Source: an uncultured Bacilli bacterium
GTDB taxonomy: Bacteria > Bacillota_I > Bacilli_A > RF39 > UBA660
Direction: 5' to 3'
Assembly: GCA_944350395.1 (NCBI GenBank)
Contig: CALVPA010000041.1
Location: 1 to 28,947, forward strand
Length of the DNA: 28,947 nucleotides
Shown here: piece by piece, positions 1-9,042 of the stretch
Numbering within the stretch: the first letter of the stretch is position 1
Layout of the letters: every line of letters begins with the position of its first letter
Position numbers and translations under genes: made by a program
Notes under the pieces: generated by a model
The model's input: the letters and a program-made list of their open reading frames with translations, nothing else
Databases searched by the model: none
What the model was told of the DNA's origin: nothing

Positions 1-2157
1 GTGTATTTTGCTTTCATCAAATGTATTTGTATATTTTTTAAATTTAATCGAAACTGTTTTATCAAAAGTTCCTAAATTTAAAATACCATTATTCGAATAT
101 GTTGGATATATTCTATTTTGCTTTTCATCGATAGTTGGTGCAGTAACTATTGTTTCGTTTGCGGTTATGTCATATATTGTGTATCCATCTATATACATAT
201 AGCATTCACTTTCACTAGGAAGTTTAAATGTTAATGTAACTTCATCACCGTTTATCTTCACTTTAGGTTTAGCTGTATGAATTATGTCTCCATCATTACC
301 AAAAAGTTTTTTGTAGAGCATATTTTGATATTCAAAAGTGTCGTCATCGTAATCATCTAGTCTAGCACCATTGTTTAAAATACCGAACGGAATGACATCT
401 TTTTCATAGAGGTTAAAACTTCCATATGTTTCTTTTAATTCGTAAATTTTATCAGACAATTTTTCGTTACTGTCCGTAAATAGATACTTTATGTGAAATA
501 GTGAATCGCTGAAAAGTGTACCACCCAAATCTTGTACTCTCGTATACCTAGTCGAATAACCTAAAGCTTTATGTAAATCAGCTTGATCTTGCGTTATTAT
601 GTGAATCCAAGACGAAATCGTAGGAACATTGAGTATGTATGCGTAGTTTTCTTCAAAAGTGCTGGTCGTATCTTTAAATCTATCTATTCTATTCTCTCGT
701 GGTAAATCCATCTCTTCGGCAATTTTGTTTTCTAATTTTATGACTTCATCCTTATGATCAGCACCAGTTATATATTCGTTATCCATACCGATAAAAAAGT
801 AAGTACATGATAATATTTGTAATATAGTGAATGCATAAATCAAGGTTAGTCTTATTTTTTTACTTCCTATAGATATCGCTAATATTAAACCCAATGTTAT
901 CACTAAAGATACTATAAATATACTTAAAAACATTTTAGAGTCGTATAAGCCTATAAAAATTTGATGAGTTGTTATGTCGGGTGCAAATATGATTACTAAT
1001 GTTATTGCACCAACTAGTAGAATGCTAGAAAAAATGCTAAAAATTATATCTAACCTGTTTAATGTTCTATCTTTTTCTTTCGCGTTATTGAGATAAGATA
1101 ATGCTCCTAAATTTAAAAGAAACAGAGGTATAAAACCGTATCTATAGGGAAAAGAACTATAACTGCCTGTATGCCACATTTTGTTTATGGGTTCTATCAA
1201 TACTCCTAAAAATACAAATATGAATGCTAAAATCCAAAACCATGCTATCTTTTTATCTTTTCTATACTTTTGATATATATTAATTATGTAAAATATTATA
1301 GGTATAGATGCAAACATATAAAAATTCAATTTCGTGTATATTTCTGGATTACTTAGTGAGGAGTTTGTAGTAACATTCGATAATCTCATAGATATCGAAG
1401 ATTGTGTAAAAGATGGCAAGAATGCAAATGACGAAATTGCAAGTGCCACTAATGTACATAGTAGTATTTTCATGCATACCTTTTTTCTCAAACTCTTCTT
1501 AGTATATAAGAATGCTCCTAAGGTTCCAATAAACACTATCGCCATTAAAATCATGTACGATATATAGTAACTTAGCACTAGTTCTATTGCAAGTGTTACA
1601 GTATACCATCTTGCATCTCCCGTATCTAAAAGTTTCTTTAATGAAAGTACAAAGAGAGGAAACACTATAAGTGAATCTAGCCAAACTATGTTGTGGTAAC
1701 TAAGACATATGTAAGCACTGAGTTCATATAATAAACCGAATATTACATACCAGTATTCTTTAGTTTTGGGGAATATTTTTTTATAGGCATATATAGATGT
1801 AATCCCCAAAAATACCACTTTTATGATGAGCAGTATATTTACATAGTCTATTATTCGAGGTCTTGCTACAAGTCCAAATAACAGAGTAAATGGGCTAAAT
1901 AAAGCATTTAATACGAATGATCCATAGAAGTTAGAACCTGCTCCTAAGCAGAAATTCCAAAATATACTGTTTCCACTATGAAATATGTCATATACGTTAT
2001 AAAATACTGGTATATACGCTTGGCCCAAGTCTGCTTCGACGATACTGTTTTGACCAAAAGGATATATACCTTTTAAAAAGTAAACTACGAGTAGTATCGA
2101 TATAGCGATTAGTGAAGACGCTATGTATGCTCTGTTTTTTTTCAAAAATTCTTTCAT
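1..2157 (-). CDS. YfhO-family multi-spanning membrane protein (3' end outside window)
   Basis: The reverse frame is open without a stop from an ATG at 2157 to the window edge, giving 719 codons, and is cut before its C-terminus. After a short basic start (MKEFLKKNRAYIASS) and a first membrane segment, residues about 30-50 read GIYPFGQNSIVEADLGQAY. This is followed by FWNFCLGAGSNFYGSF and SPFTLLFGL, the conserved N-terminal pattern of the YfhO family (large membrane proteins, GT-C-like fold). Many hydrophobic segments follow. A soluble part near residues 460-580 contains SWIHIITQDQADLHKALGY and LFSDSLFHIKYLF, as in other family members. YfhO proteins are linked to glycosylation of lipoteichoic acid or other wall polymers; the exact role here is inferred. 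The start is preceded by AAAGAGGAT. It lies after the suf terminator and probably has its own promoter. Full family members are about 850-900 residues. Confidence 0.82.
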   Translation of the reverse strand, partial: MKEFLKKNRAYIASSLIAISILLVVYFLKGIYPFGQNSIVEADLGQAYIPVFYNVYDIFHSGNSIFWNFCLGAGSNFYGSFVLNALFSPFTLLFGLVARPRIIDYVNILLIIKVVFLGITSIYAYKKIFPKTKEYWYVIFGLLYELSAYICLSYHNIVWLDSLIVFPLFVLSLKKLLDTGDARWYTVTLAIELVLSYYISYMILMAIVFIGTLGAFLYTKKSLRKKVCMKILLCTLVALAISSFAFLPSFTQSSISMRLSNVTTNSSLSNPEIYTKLNFYMFASIPIIFYIINIYQKYRKDKKIAWFWILAFIFVFLGVLIEPINKMWHTGSYSSFPYRYGFIPLFLLNLGALSYLNNAKEKDRTLNRLDIIFSIFSSILLVGAITLVIIFAPDITTHQIFIGLYDSKMFLSIFIVSLVITLGLILAISIGSKKIRLTLIYAFTILQILSCTYFFIGMDNEYITGADHKDEVIKLENKIAEEMDLPRENRIDRFKDTTSTFEENYAYILNVPTISSWIHIITQDQADLHKALGYSTRYTRVQDLGGTLFSDSLFHIKYLFTDSNEKLSDKIYELKETYGSFNLYEKDVIPFGILNNGARLDDYDDDTFEYQNMLYKKLFGNDGDIIHTAKPKVKINGDEVTLTFKLPSESECYMYIDGYTIYDITANETIVTAPTIDEKQNRIYPTYSNNGILNLGTFDKTVSIKFKKYTNTFDESKIH

Positions 2158-2215
2158 ATAAACTTATCCTCTTTCAATATAATAATACCATATAATTTGT
2201 AAATACAAAATAAAA

Positions 2216-2233
2216 AGTAGATTTGCATCTACT
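2216..2233 (-). terminator. Intrinsic terminator of the suf operon
   Basis: On the minus strand the arms AGTAGAT and ATCTACT enclose a GCAA loop and are followed by TTTTTATTTT. The sufU stop codon (TAG, 2229-2231) lies within the first arm, so the hairpin overlaps the coding end. Confidence 0.75.
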
Positions 2234-2666
2234 CTTTATGGTTTTCTTCGTATTTTAAGATAGCTTTCATTATTCCTTTATATGGAAGAAGCGCACAAGT
2301 TTTACGATTCGCTTGCTTATATATCTCGTCGAAAACGATAGATTCTCCCAAATTATCTATATCATATGGTCTTTCTTCTATCATATTTTCGAAATTAGAT
2401 ATGTATTCCTTGGCTTCTTTTATAGTTTTACCTACGAGTTCTTTTGTCATAATAGAAGAACTAGCGGTACTTATCGCACATGCTTCTCCGTCAAATTTTA
2501 TATCTTTTAAAACTCCATTTTCTATTAATATGTATATATCTATGTTATCTATACATGATTCGTTATTACTGTTAACTTTGATGTATGCTTCATTACTCAC
2601 AGCCTCTTTATTTTCTGGATTAGTGTAATTATCTAATATGATATCTCTTTTTAATATAGGATCCAT
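2229..2666 (-). CDS. sufU: SufU-like zinc-dependent sulfur-transfer / Fe-S assembly protein
   Basis: This 145-residue NifU-N-fold protein accepts persulfide sulfur from the cysteine desulfurase SufS in the SUF pathway. The zinc and sulfur-accepting residues of SufU are present: Cys and Asp in ESCIDNI (about residues 37-43), Cys in GEACAIS (about 60-66), and Cys in RKTCALLPYKGI near residue 125. The length matches the SufU family. The start codon directly abuts the sufS stop (TAG then ATG), and the ribosome site AAAGGAAATG lies in the end of sufS, so the two are translationally coupled. It is the last gene of the operon; a terminator follows immediately. In most Firmicutes sufB follows sufU, but here a yfhO-type gene does. 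Confidence 0.92.
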   Translation of the reverse strand: MDPILKRDIILDNYTNPENKEAVSNEAYIKVNSNNESCIDNIDIYILIENGVLKDIKFDGEACAISTASSSIMTKELVGKTIKEAKEYISNFENMIEERPYDIDNLGESIVFDEIYKQANRKTCALLPYKGIMKAILKYEENHKE

Positions 2667-3866
2667 CTAAATCATTTCCTTTAATATTTTTTCTTTATCT
2701 TTTAATAGCTCTACTAAAGCATCAATTTCGTCAAACGTGTTATAGAAATATAGACTTACGCGAACTGTATTTTTAACACCTATCGCTTTCTTTAAAATCT
2801 TAGCACAGTGATTTCCTGCTCTTACACAAATATTGTATTTGTCTAAATAGACAGCTACATCTTGGGGGAATATTCCATCTATATTGAAAGCTACTATGCC
2901 ACTATCGCATTCTGGATTTATTATATCTACGTGAGAAATTTTTGTAAGTTTTTCTATCAAGTAGTGTTTTAGTTGTGCTTCCTTAATCGTTATGTTATCC
3001 ATGCCGACCTTGTTTAAATAATCTATTGCAGCACCTAGTCCTATAACTCCTGCGATATTAGGAGTACCTGCTTCTAATCTAGTAGGCAATTCTTTTAAAT
3101 ATATCTGTTTTTCATTATCGAATGATTCATTCATTCCTCCACCTAAGTTTATAGGCTCTAGGTTTTCTAATAATTCTTTTTTGCCATATAACACACCTAC
3201 CCCTGTAGGGCCACACATCTTATGTGCAGAGAAAACTAAAAAGTCTGCATCCATGTCTTGTACGTCAGTCTTTTTGTGTGGAACGCTTTGAGCTCCATCT
3301 ACGACTACAAAAATGTTATTTTTATGAGCAAACTCACAGATTTCTTTAATAGGTCTTACGTCACCTACTACGTTTGTAACAGCCGCTAAAGCGATCAATT
3401 TAGTTCTAGGGGTAACCGCTTTTATGACATTGTCTATAGTAATGTAAAAAGTTGAATCTAATGGAACATATCTTATGACAGCGCCCTTTTTATTTGCAAG
3501 CCTAAACCAAGGTAGAACATTAGATGCGTGCTCACTATCGCTTATTAATATTTCATCTTCGCTTTCAATTATATTTTCAAAAAAACCTGTCGCAATCATA
3601 TTCAAAGAGTCCGTTGCTCCACTCGTAAATATTATTTCTTCTCTATGCTTAGCGTTTATGAATTCTTTAACTTTATCTCGAACATCTTCATAGGCCATGT
3701 CGACTTTTAAACTTATATTATAGTCCCCTCTATGGGCATTTGCGGTGTAATTAGTATAATAATCTGTAACTGCATCTATGACGCACTTCGGTTTAAAAGT
3801 AGTTGCACCGTTATCGAAATATATCAAATCTTTATTTAACATCGGAAAATCTCGTTTAAAATCCAT
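2667..3866 (-). CDS. sufS: Cysteine desulfurase SufS
   Basis: This PLP enzyme converts L-cysteine to L-alanine and supplies persulfide sulfur for Fe-S cluster building. The 399-residue protein has the full fold-type I pattern: YFDNGATTFKP at the N-terminus, FTSGATDSLN (about 80-90), VDGAQSVPH with the PLP-binding Asp (about 190), the Schiff-base lysine in FSAHKMCGPTGVGVLYG (about 215), and the catalytic cysteine in VRAGNHCAKIL (about 350). The HC context and the gene order mark it as SufS (group II) rather than IscS. The ribosome site GGGAGGTGA overlaps the end of the preceding sufB/D-type gene, so expression is coupled. SufU is encoded directly downstream and is its expected partner. Confidence 0.96.
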   Translation of the reverse strand: MDFKRDFPMLNKDLIYFDNGATTFKPKCVIDAVTDYYTNYTANAHRGDYNISLKVDMAYEDVRDKVKEFINAKHREEIIFTSGATDSLNMIATGFFENIIESEDEILISDSEHASNVLPWFRLANKKGAVIRYVPLDSTFYITIDNVIKAVTPRTKLIALAAVTNVVGDVRPIKEICEFAHKNNIFVVVDGAQSVPHKKTDVQDMDADFLVFSAHKMCGPTGVGVLYGKKELLENLEPINLGGGMNESFDNEKQIYLKELPTRLEAGTPNIAGVIGLGAAIDYLNKVGMDNITIKEAQLKHYLIEKLTKISHVDIINPECDSGIVAFNIDGIFPQDVAVYLDKYNICVRAGNHCAKILKKAIGVKNTVRVSLYFYNTFDEIDALVELLKDKEKILKEMI

Positions 3867-3870
3867 AATT

Positions 3871-4527
3871 TCACCTCCCTATGAGTATATTTTTAATTAT
3901 TTCTCTATTAGTTTCGTCCATAATGGTTAGTACAAATCCTTCTTCGATCATTTTTTCACTTGCACTTTTAGTTAATCCCTTACTCATTAGATAAAATAAC
4001 TCTTCTTTATTTATAGATCCTATAGAAACACCGTGGTTCGCAGTTACTTCATTCGTATTTACTACCATGTTTGGAATTAACACATTTGCATTTTCACTCT
4101 TGTTTATTATCTTAGCAAATTCATTTAGGACGCATCCCTTAGTTTTACCGGCTATTTGACCATTCATCGTAATCACTACTTTGCCATTAGTTTCATTTAT
4201 ACCGCGAATATTTACATCGTTTATGACATTGTCACCATAAAGATTAGTATCTATATTCAAGGTATAATTTTCTTCTGCAATTAAAGAATTGTTAAACACA
4301 AATTTAGAGTTATCATAGCACTCAATGCATATATTTATAGTTATATCACTTGCCATATTAAATAGATTTAGAACTAGAGTAGCATTTTTTTCGATCTTTA
4401 TGTGTAAATCTAAATCTTTATTTACATTTATGCTATTTATAGTAGAGAAACCTTTAACAATAATATTAGAGACATTCGCATATTTATCTAAATTTAGAAC
4501 ATCTCCATTCAATAACATATTATTCAT
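3871..4527 (-). CDS. sufD: Short SufB/SufD-family Fe-S scaffold subunit
   Basis: The protein is only about 218 residues, roughly half of a normal SufB or SufD (above 400). The C-terminal hallmark is clear: PNMVVNTNEVTANHGVSIGS, then KEELFYLMSKGLTKSASEKM, which is the family's Asn/Asp-x-V-x-A-x-H-G and FYL-x-x-(R/K)-G region. The middle is a run of short beta strands, as in the SufBD beta-helix core. The N-terminal domain is absent, and there is no room for it: the gene begins inside the end of sufC. A frameshift therefore does not explain the short length. ATG 4527 (overlapping the sufC stop) is preferred; GTG 4542 is an upstream alternative. The SufB/SufD partner is missing from the window, so it may act as a homodimer with SufC. 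Family confident; the D versus B label is not. Confidence 0.8.
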   Translation of the reverse strand: MNNMLLNGDVLNLDKYANVSNIIVKGFSTINSINVNKDLDLHIKIEKNATLVLNLFNMASDITINICIECYDNSKFVFNNSLIAEENYTLNIDTNLYGDNVINDVNIRGINETNGKVVITMNGQIAGKTKGCVLNEFAKIINKSENANVLIPNMVVNTNEVTANHGVSIGSINKEELFYLMSKGLTKSASEKMIEEGFVLTIMDETNREIIKNILIGR

Positions 4528-5272
4528 CAGTACCAACTTCACTCATATTAAAAGCCCCATTAAACCCTAATTTTTCTATTTTTTCTGCCAAAGAATAATC
4601 TCCTTCTTCTACGATTTTTCCATTAGAGATAACGTGAACTTTATCCGGTTTTATATAGTTAAGTATGTTCGTATGATGCGTAATTATTATCATTGTAGCA
4701 CCTGTTTTTTCTTTATAATCGTTTAAAAAAGAACACGCTTCTTTTAAACTGTCGACGTCTAGTCCACTATCTAGTTCATCTAGTATAATTAGACTAGGTT
4801 TTAGCATGTATAGTTCTAATAACTCATTCTTTTTCTTTTCTCCACCGCTCATGCGCTCATTTATATTTCTATGGATAAAACTTTTATCGATGTGCAAGAC
4901 TTCACACGCTTCTTTTAAATGCTTGTTAAATTCGAAAATCGATTCTTTTATACCTCTTTCACTCATAGCTGCTCTTAAAAGTTCAGCATTAGTGACTCCA
5001 GGTATTTCAGTGGGATTTTGCATTATCAAAAAGATGCCCCGTTTAGAGATTTCATTAGTGGGCATGTTTGTGATATTCTCCCCTAAAAATTCAATTTTAC
5101 CCCCCTTTATTTGATATTCATGGTTAGCCATTATCGCATTGCAAATTGTACTTTTTCCACTTCCATTAGGTCCCATTATCGCATGAACTGTACCCTTTTG
5201 TACATTTAGATTTAAACCATCGATTATAGGTTCCCCTTCTGCTTCTACTTTTAAATTTTTGATTTTTAACAT
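4520..5272 (-). CDS. sufC: Fe-S cluster assembly ATPase SufC
   Basis: This 250-residue soluble ABC-type ATPase drives conformational change in the SufBD scaffold. Walker A is GPNGSGKSTICNAI (about 34-47). The signature MSGGEKKKNELLEL and Walker B LIILDELDSGLDVD carry the SufC-specific spacing and residues, and the H-loop is IIITHH. The N-terminus MLKIKNLKVEAEGEPIIDGL is typical. The start has a strong ribosome site (AGGGGG, about six bases upstream). The 3' end overlaps the short sufB/D-type gene, consistent with coupled synthesis of the complex. Length is normal for the family. Confidence 0.95.
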   Translation of the reverse strand: MLKIKNLKVEAEGEPIIDGLNLNVQKGTVHAIMGPNGSGKSTICNAIMANHEYQIKGGKIEFLGENITNMPTNEISKRGIFLIMQNPTEIPGVTNAELLRAAMSERGIKESIFEFNKHLKEACEVLHIDKSFIHRNINERMSGGEKKKNELLELYMLKPSLIILDELDSGLDVDSLKEACSFLNDYKEKTGATMIIITHHTNILNYIKPDKVHVISNGKIVEEGDYSLAEKIEKLGFNGAFNMSEVGTDE

Positions 5273-5282
5273 ATTTTGCCCC

Positions 5283-5801
5283 CTACTTTTTAATGGTTAT
5301 ATAAATATAATCTATAATCTCTAATACGGCATATATCGTTATGACGAGCCCGAGACTTGATAGTACTAGATTAGATACAAATATAGTGTATAATCCGATT
5401 AAGAGCAGTAAAAAACCGATTATAAGGCTCCCCACAGACTTTTTATCAACTCTAACTAAGTTTGCTCCTATTGCAATAGTATTTAAACCATTTATAATTA
5501 TCCAAATACCGATAGATAATCTGATAATAAATTCGATAGTTCCCGAGAAAAATATGAAGATTATTCCGAGTATTATCATGACTACACTGTAAAAAGTATC
5601 ACCTGTAGTTCTCATATTATATCTAGAATCCGATAATATTTTAGCAACTCCCAATGCCAAGAATACTCCTCCAAATATATAAGAGACAAATTCGACGATA
5701 TCTCCAGGATTTAAAAGTAACATAAGTCCTATAATTAAAAAAATTATTGGGGATATTATACTCTTTTTAGTTTCATAACTCTTTATTACAATACTGCGCA
5801 T
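5283..5801 (-). CDS. HdeD/DUF308-type membrane protein
   Basis: The 172-residue protein consists almost entirely of membrane segments, about six, arranged as repeated short units. Examples are IISPIIFLIIGLMLLLNPGD near residue 20 and SLIIGFLLLLIGLYTIF near residue 127. Repeated two-helix units with the LLNPGD-type turn are characteristic of the DUF308/HdeD family. In E. coli HdeD is associated with acid resistance, but the molecular function is unknown and should not be carried over. The start is preceded by AAGTGG at good spacing. It sits ten bases upstream of sufC in the same direction and is probably co-transcribed with the suf genes. No functional link with Fe-S assembly can be read from the sequence. 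Confidence 0.75.
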   Translation of the reverse strand: MRSIVIKSYETKKSIISPIIFLIIGLMLLLNPGDIVEFVSYIFGGVFLALGVAKILSDSRYNMRTTGDTFYSVVMIILGIIFIFFSGTIEFIIRLSIGIWIIINGLNTIAIGANLVRVDKKSVGSLIIGFLLLLIGLYTIFVSNLVLSSLGLVITIYAVLEIIDYIYITIKK

Positions 5802-5849
5802 ATTTTACCACTTCTTTCAAATTCTATTCTAACATTTTATAATACTTTT

Positions 5850-6470
5850 TTAAAGGTTTAGTTTGCTAATCTGTTCATTGTAATCTTCACTCTTGCAGAT
5901 AAATGACCCACTTACAACAATATCAGCATTTTTAACTTTACCGATAGTTTTGTCGTTTACTCCACCATCTACAACGATCTTATATTTATATTTTTTTTCT
6001 TTTCTCATCTTATCTAAAAGATCAATTTTATATAAAGTACTATCTAACATCTTTTGACCACCCTTGCCAGGGTTTACCGTCATAATTAAGACCACTTCTA
6101 GTTTTTTTAAATAAGGTTCTATGGCATTTACACTAGTATCAGGATTTAATGCTAAACCTGCCTTTAAACCTCTACTATGGATGTATTCGATAAGAGATGC
6201 TATGTCGTCTTCGATCTCTACAGGTATTATTATTGCATCGGTATTTAATACAGAATACTTCGATATATAGTTAAATGGACTAGATACCATGAGATGGACG
6301 TTTAGTTTCTTTTTACTTTTATATAAGTATTCGTACTCTTTAGTCTTTTCAGAGACAAATTTTCCATCCATCACATCGACATGAATGTAATCTGCTTTTG
6401 TTTCATTGATTCTATTTATAGTTTCAAGTTCGCTATAATTGCTACTCAAAATAGATACTGCTAATTTCAT
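5850..6470 (-). CDS. rpe: Ribulose-phosphate 3-epimerase
   Basis: This TIM-barrel enzyme of the pentose phosphate pathway interconverts D-ribulose 5-phosphate and D-xylulose 5-phosphate. In 206 residues it keeps the metal-binding and catalytic motifs: YIHVDVMDGKF (His and Asp), LNVHLMV (His), ALNPDTS, MTVNPGKGGQKM and VVDGGVN with the second catalytic Asp, then the phosphate-binding VSGSFIC. It is slightly shorter than usual (about 215-220). The start ATG overlaps the rsgA stop by four bases (ATGA), so the two are coupled. The order rlmN-prpC-prkC-rsgA-rpe matches Bacillus. Confidence 0.95.
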   Translation of the reverse strand: MKLAVSILSSNYSELETINRINETKADYIHVDVMDGKFVSEKTKEYEYLYKSKKKLNVHLMVSSPFNYISKYSVLNTDAIIIPVEIEDDIASLIEYIHSRGLKAGLALNPDTSVNAIEPYLKKLEVVLIMTVNPGKGGQKMLDSTLYKIDLLDKMRKEKKYKYKIVVDGGVNDKTIGKVKNADIVVSGSFICKSEDYNEQISKLNL

Positions 6471-7297
6471 AATTCACTCCTAAATTTTACATAATTCTCA
6501 TACCTAGATTTCAAAATAGTACCATTTTCGTATTTTTCTTTAACGCCACAAGCCTTTTCATTAATGTGGTTACAGTCGTCGTACTTACATTTAACACCTT
6601 TAAACTCTGGATATAACTCTTTAATTTTATCCTTATCCATAGTTAAATCGAGTGCACTAAAGCCTGGAGTATCCGCAATTAGTGCTTTTCCAACTTTGAA
6701 CAGTTCCACGTGTCTCGTCGTATGAACTCCTCTACCGAGCGCTTCACTTATCGGACTCGTATTTAGATTTAATTTTTTATCTAATTTATTTAGAAGAGTA
6801 CTCTTACCTGCTCCAGTTTGCCCTGTCAGTACGACAGTTTTGCCCATTATGAGCCTTTTTAGAGTAAATAAATTTTTATTGGTTATGACTTTAAAACCTA
6901 TTTTTTTATAATAATTAAATATATTTTTAATATCTTTTCGCTCTTTTTTATTTAGTAGATCGCATTTAGTTAGACATATAATCGGTTCTATGTTCTCGTT
7001 TAATACACATAAAAGTTCTTTATCCAATAAATTTAAACTCAAATCGGGCTTTTTAACGCTCGTTATGATTATGGCCGCATCTACATTTGCAATTGGTGGT
7101 CTTTTTAGTTCGTTTTTTCTATCTTTTAATTCGAGTATGTAGGCATTATAACTATCAAAAACGACAAATTCCCCTACTAAAGGGGTAACTTTGTCGTTTC
7201 TAAATTTTCCTCTTGCTCTACATTCATAGATTTTATCCCCTGATTCTACTGTATAGAGATTACTAATTATTTTGATTATTTTTCCTTCTCTATTCAT
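6467..7297 (-). CDS. rsgA: Ribosome small-subunit-dependent GTPase RsgA
   Basis: This circularly permuted GTPase takes part in maturation of the 30S ribosomal subunit. The 276-residue protein has an N-terminal OB-fold (about 1-65). The GTPase motifs follow in permuted order: G4 LTKCDLL (about 108), G1 GQTGAGKSTLLNKL (about 158), then G3 DTPGF (about 208). A C-terminal zinc module with Cys and His ligands follows in KCKYDDCNHINEKACGV. The order G4-G1-G3 is diagnostic. It overlaps the prkC stop by eight bases and the rpe start by four, and lies in the conserved signalling and translation operon. Confidence 0.96.
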   Translation of the reverse strand: MNREGKIIKIISNLYTVESGDKIYECRARGKFRNDKVTPLVGEFVVFDSYNAYILELKDRKNELKRPPIANVDAAIIITSVKKPDLSLNLLDKELLCVLNENIEPIICLTKCDLLNKKERKDIKNIFNYYKKIGFKVITNKNLFTLKRLIMGKTVVLTGQTGAGKSTLLNKLDKKLNLNTSPISEALGRGVHTTRHVELFKVGKALIADTPGFSALDLTMDKDKIKELYPEFKGVKCKYDDCNHINEKACGVKEKYENGTILKSRYENYVKFRSEL

Positions 7298-9038
7298 CTA
7301 ATTCTCCTGTACCCTCTATGTCATCTTCGACGACGTCAGGTTCTTCGGCTATAGTAATAGTAAAACTTGCACCTGTAACTATTTTAGTATTCTCTTTTCT
7401 GCTCTGACTTATTATAGTTCCCGCTGGATACTCGCTCGTTTTTTCGTATTTTACATTTAGAGTAAGGCCATATTTTTCAGCAAACTTTTGAATAGCTGAA
7501 AGCGTGTAATCGCCACTAGTAAAGTCAGGATATAACTCTTCGATATCAGGTATATAAAGAGTAACTGTTCCACCCTGTTCTATGCTTTCTCCTGCGGCAG
7601 GTGATTGTCCAATAATCTCGCTTGCTGAATAATCGTCTGGATTTTCGACCGTTTTCTTCTCAACCATTACGTTCATTTTATAAGTACTTTCAAGTATCGC
7701 TTTAATTTCGATATAGTTCTTACCAGTATAATCTTCTAATACTAGCGAATTAGTTCCACTAGATACATAGATTGTTACTTCCGTTCCTTCTTTAACAGTT
7801 CTGCCGGCAGCAGGATCAGTTTTTACTACTTTACCTTCCTCAATAGTGTCACTAGATACGTATTCTAATTCTGAATTTATCTTTAATCCTTCCTCGATAA
7901 GTTTTTCTTCCGCTTTTATCTCTTCTATACCAGTAACATCTGGTACCTTTACGTTAGATACACTCGTTATTCTAGGAAGTATAACACATATAGCAGTAAC
8001 TAAAACTACGATTCCTGTAAAAATGGATCCAAGTACTATTAATAATTTATTTTCTTTTTTCAAATCTTCCTCTGTCACTTTCTTCGATACGACTACTTCG
8101 TCATTAGATTTTTTGTTTTCTATGTTTTCTTTTACTTCTTTTATTTTTTTATGCGATTTATCTGCATCGTCTAATTCTGGATATTTGTATTCGATGATAG
8201 GTTCATTTGCCCTACTGTCACCCATAGCAGTCTTTATATCTTCTAACATCTCTCTAGCATCGGCATATCTATTCTTAGGATTTTTAGCTGTTGCTCTTTT
8301 TAAAATGTTTACTATTGAATTAGGAATATTAGGAATTTTATCTTTAATATTAGGGAGTGGTTCTTTTAACTGTTTTAATGCTATTTCGACGGCATTGTCA
8401 CCTCTAAATGGAAGTTCTCCAGTCAAAAGTTCGTACATGAGTATTCCCATTGAATATATATCACTTTGCATAGTAGAACCTTTACCACTAGCTTGCTCTG
8501 GTGGCAAATAGTGTACGCTACCCATGACTGAATTAGTCTGAGTTAATTGAGTGCTATTTAAAGCCATCGCGATTCCAAAATCCGTAATCTTTACAAGACC
8601 ACTATCTAGTATCATAATATTTTGAGGTTTAATGTCTCTATGGATTATGTACGAATCGTGGGCAACTGCTAAGCCCTCACAGATTTGACTCATTATATCG
8701 ATGACTTCACTTAAGGTTAGTTTACCTCTTTTTTTAATTAGTTCTTTTAAGTGTTTACCCTCAATATATTCCATGACGATGTAGTATGACCCGTTGTCTT
8801 CTCCTACGTCGTATACTTCAACGATATTAGGGTGAGATAGACTACTAGCACTTAATGCTTCCCTTTGAAAACGTCTTACAAATTTTTCGTCGTTTGCTAA
8901 ATCTCCTCTCAAGACTTTTACGGCGACGTTTCTATCTAAAATAGTGTCGTATGCCAAATACACATTGGCCATTCCACCTTCTCCGATAGATTTAATTATC
9001 TGATAACGATCGTTAATCTTTTGACCTTTCATTATCAT
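7290..9038 (-). CDS. prkC: PASTA-domain Ser/Thr protein kinase (PrkC/PknB)
   Basis: This membrane kinase senses peptidoglycan fragments and controls wall metabolism, growth and, in sporulating Bacilli, exit from dormancy. The kinase domain (about 12-270) has the glycine loop IGEGGMANVYLAYD, the catalytic lysine in VAVKVL, HRDIKPQNI, DFGIA and a PPEQASGK activation segment. A charged linker leads to one membrane helix (LLIVLGSIFTGIVVLVTAIC, about 330-350). Three extracellular PASTA repeats follow (KVPDVTGIEEIKAEEKLI, LEDYTGKNYIEIKAIL, YPDFTSGDYTLSAIQKFA), with an acidic tail. Length is about 582 residues. ATG 9038 is chosen because a GGTGA element precedes it and the family begins with MKGxxI-like sequence; GTG 9053 is the longer alternative. 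It overlaps or abuts prpC, its cognate phosphatase. Confidence 0.96.
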   Translation of the reverse strand: MIMKGQKINDRYQIIKSIGEGGMANVYLAYDTILDRNVAVKVLRGDLANDEKFVRRFQREALSASSLSHPNIVEVYDVGEDNGSYYIVMEYIEGKHLKELIKKRGKLTLSEVIDIMSQICEGLAVAHDSYIIHRDIKPQNIMILDSGLVKITDFGIAMALNSTQLTQTNSVMGSVHYLPPEQASGKGSTMQSDIYSMGILMYELLTGELPFRGDNAVEIALKQLKEPLPNIKDKIPNIPNSIVNILKRATAKNPKNRYADAREMLEDIKTAMGDSRANEPIIEYKYPELDDADKSHKKIKEVKENIENKKSNDEVVVSKKVTEEDLKKENKLLIVLGSIFTGIVVLVTAICVILPRITSVSNVKVPDVTGIEEIKAEEKLIEEGLKINSELEYVSSDTIEEGKVVKTDPAAGRTVKEGTEVTIYVSSGTNSLVLEDYTGKNYIEIKAILESTYKMNVMVEKKTVENPDDYSASEIIGQSPAAGESIEQGGTVTLYIPDIEELYPDFTSGDYTLSAIQKFAEKYGLTLNVKYEKTSEYPAGTIISQSRKENTKIVTGASFTITIAEEPDVVEDDIEGTGELDE

Positions 9039-9042
9039 ATAT

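Noticed and set aside
1334..1684. Small open frames on both strands inside the yfhO-type region
   Set aside because: They are shadow frames of the long minus-strand membrane protein, whose frame I followed without a stop from 2157 to the window edge.
3871..4542. Frameshift or truncation as the reason for the short SufB/D-type gene
   Set aside because: The gene starts inside the sufC end, with no spare DNA for a missing N-terminal half, and neighbouring overlaps are intact, so the short form appears native.
7846..8511. 221-codon open frame on the plus strand
   Set aside because: It lies wholly antisense to prkC, has no ribosome site, and its serine/phenylalanine-rich product is what the reverse complement of an AT-rich kinase gene gives.
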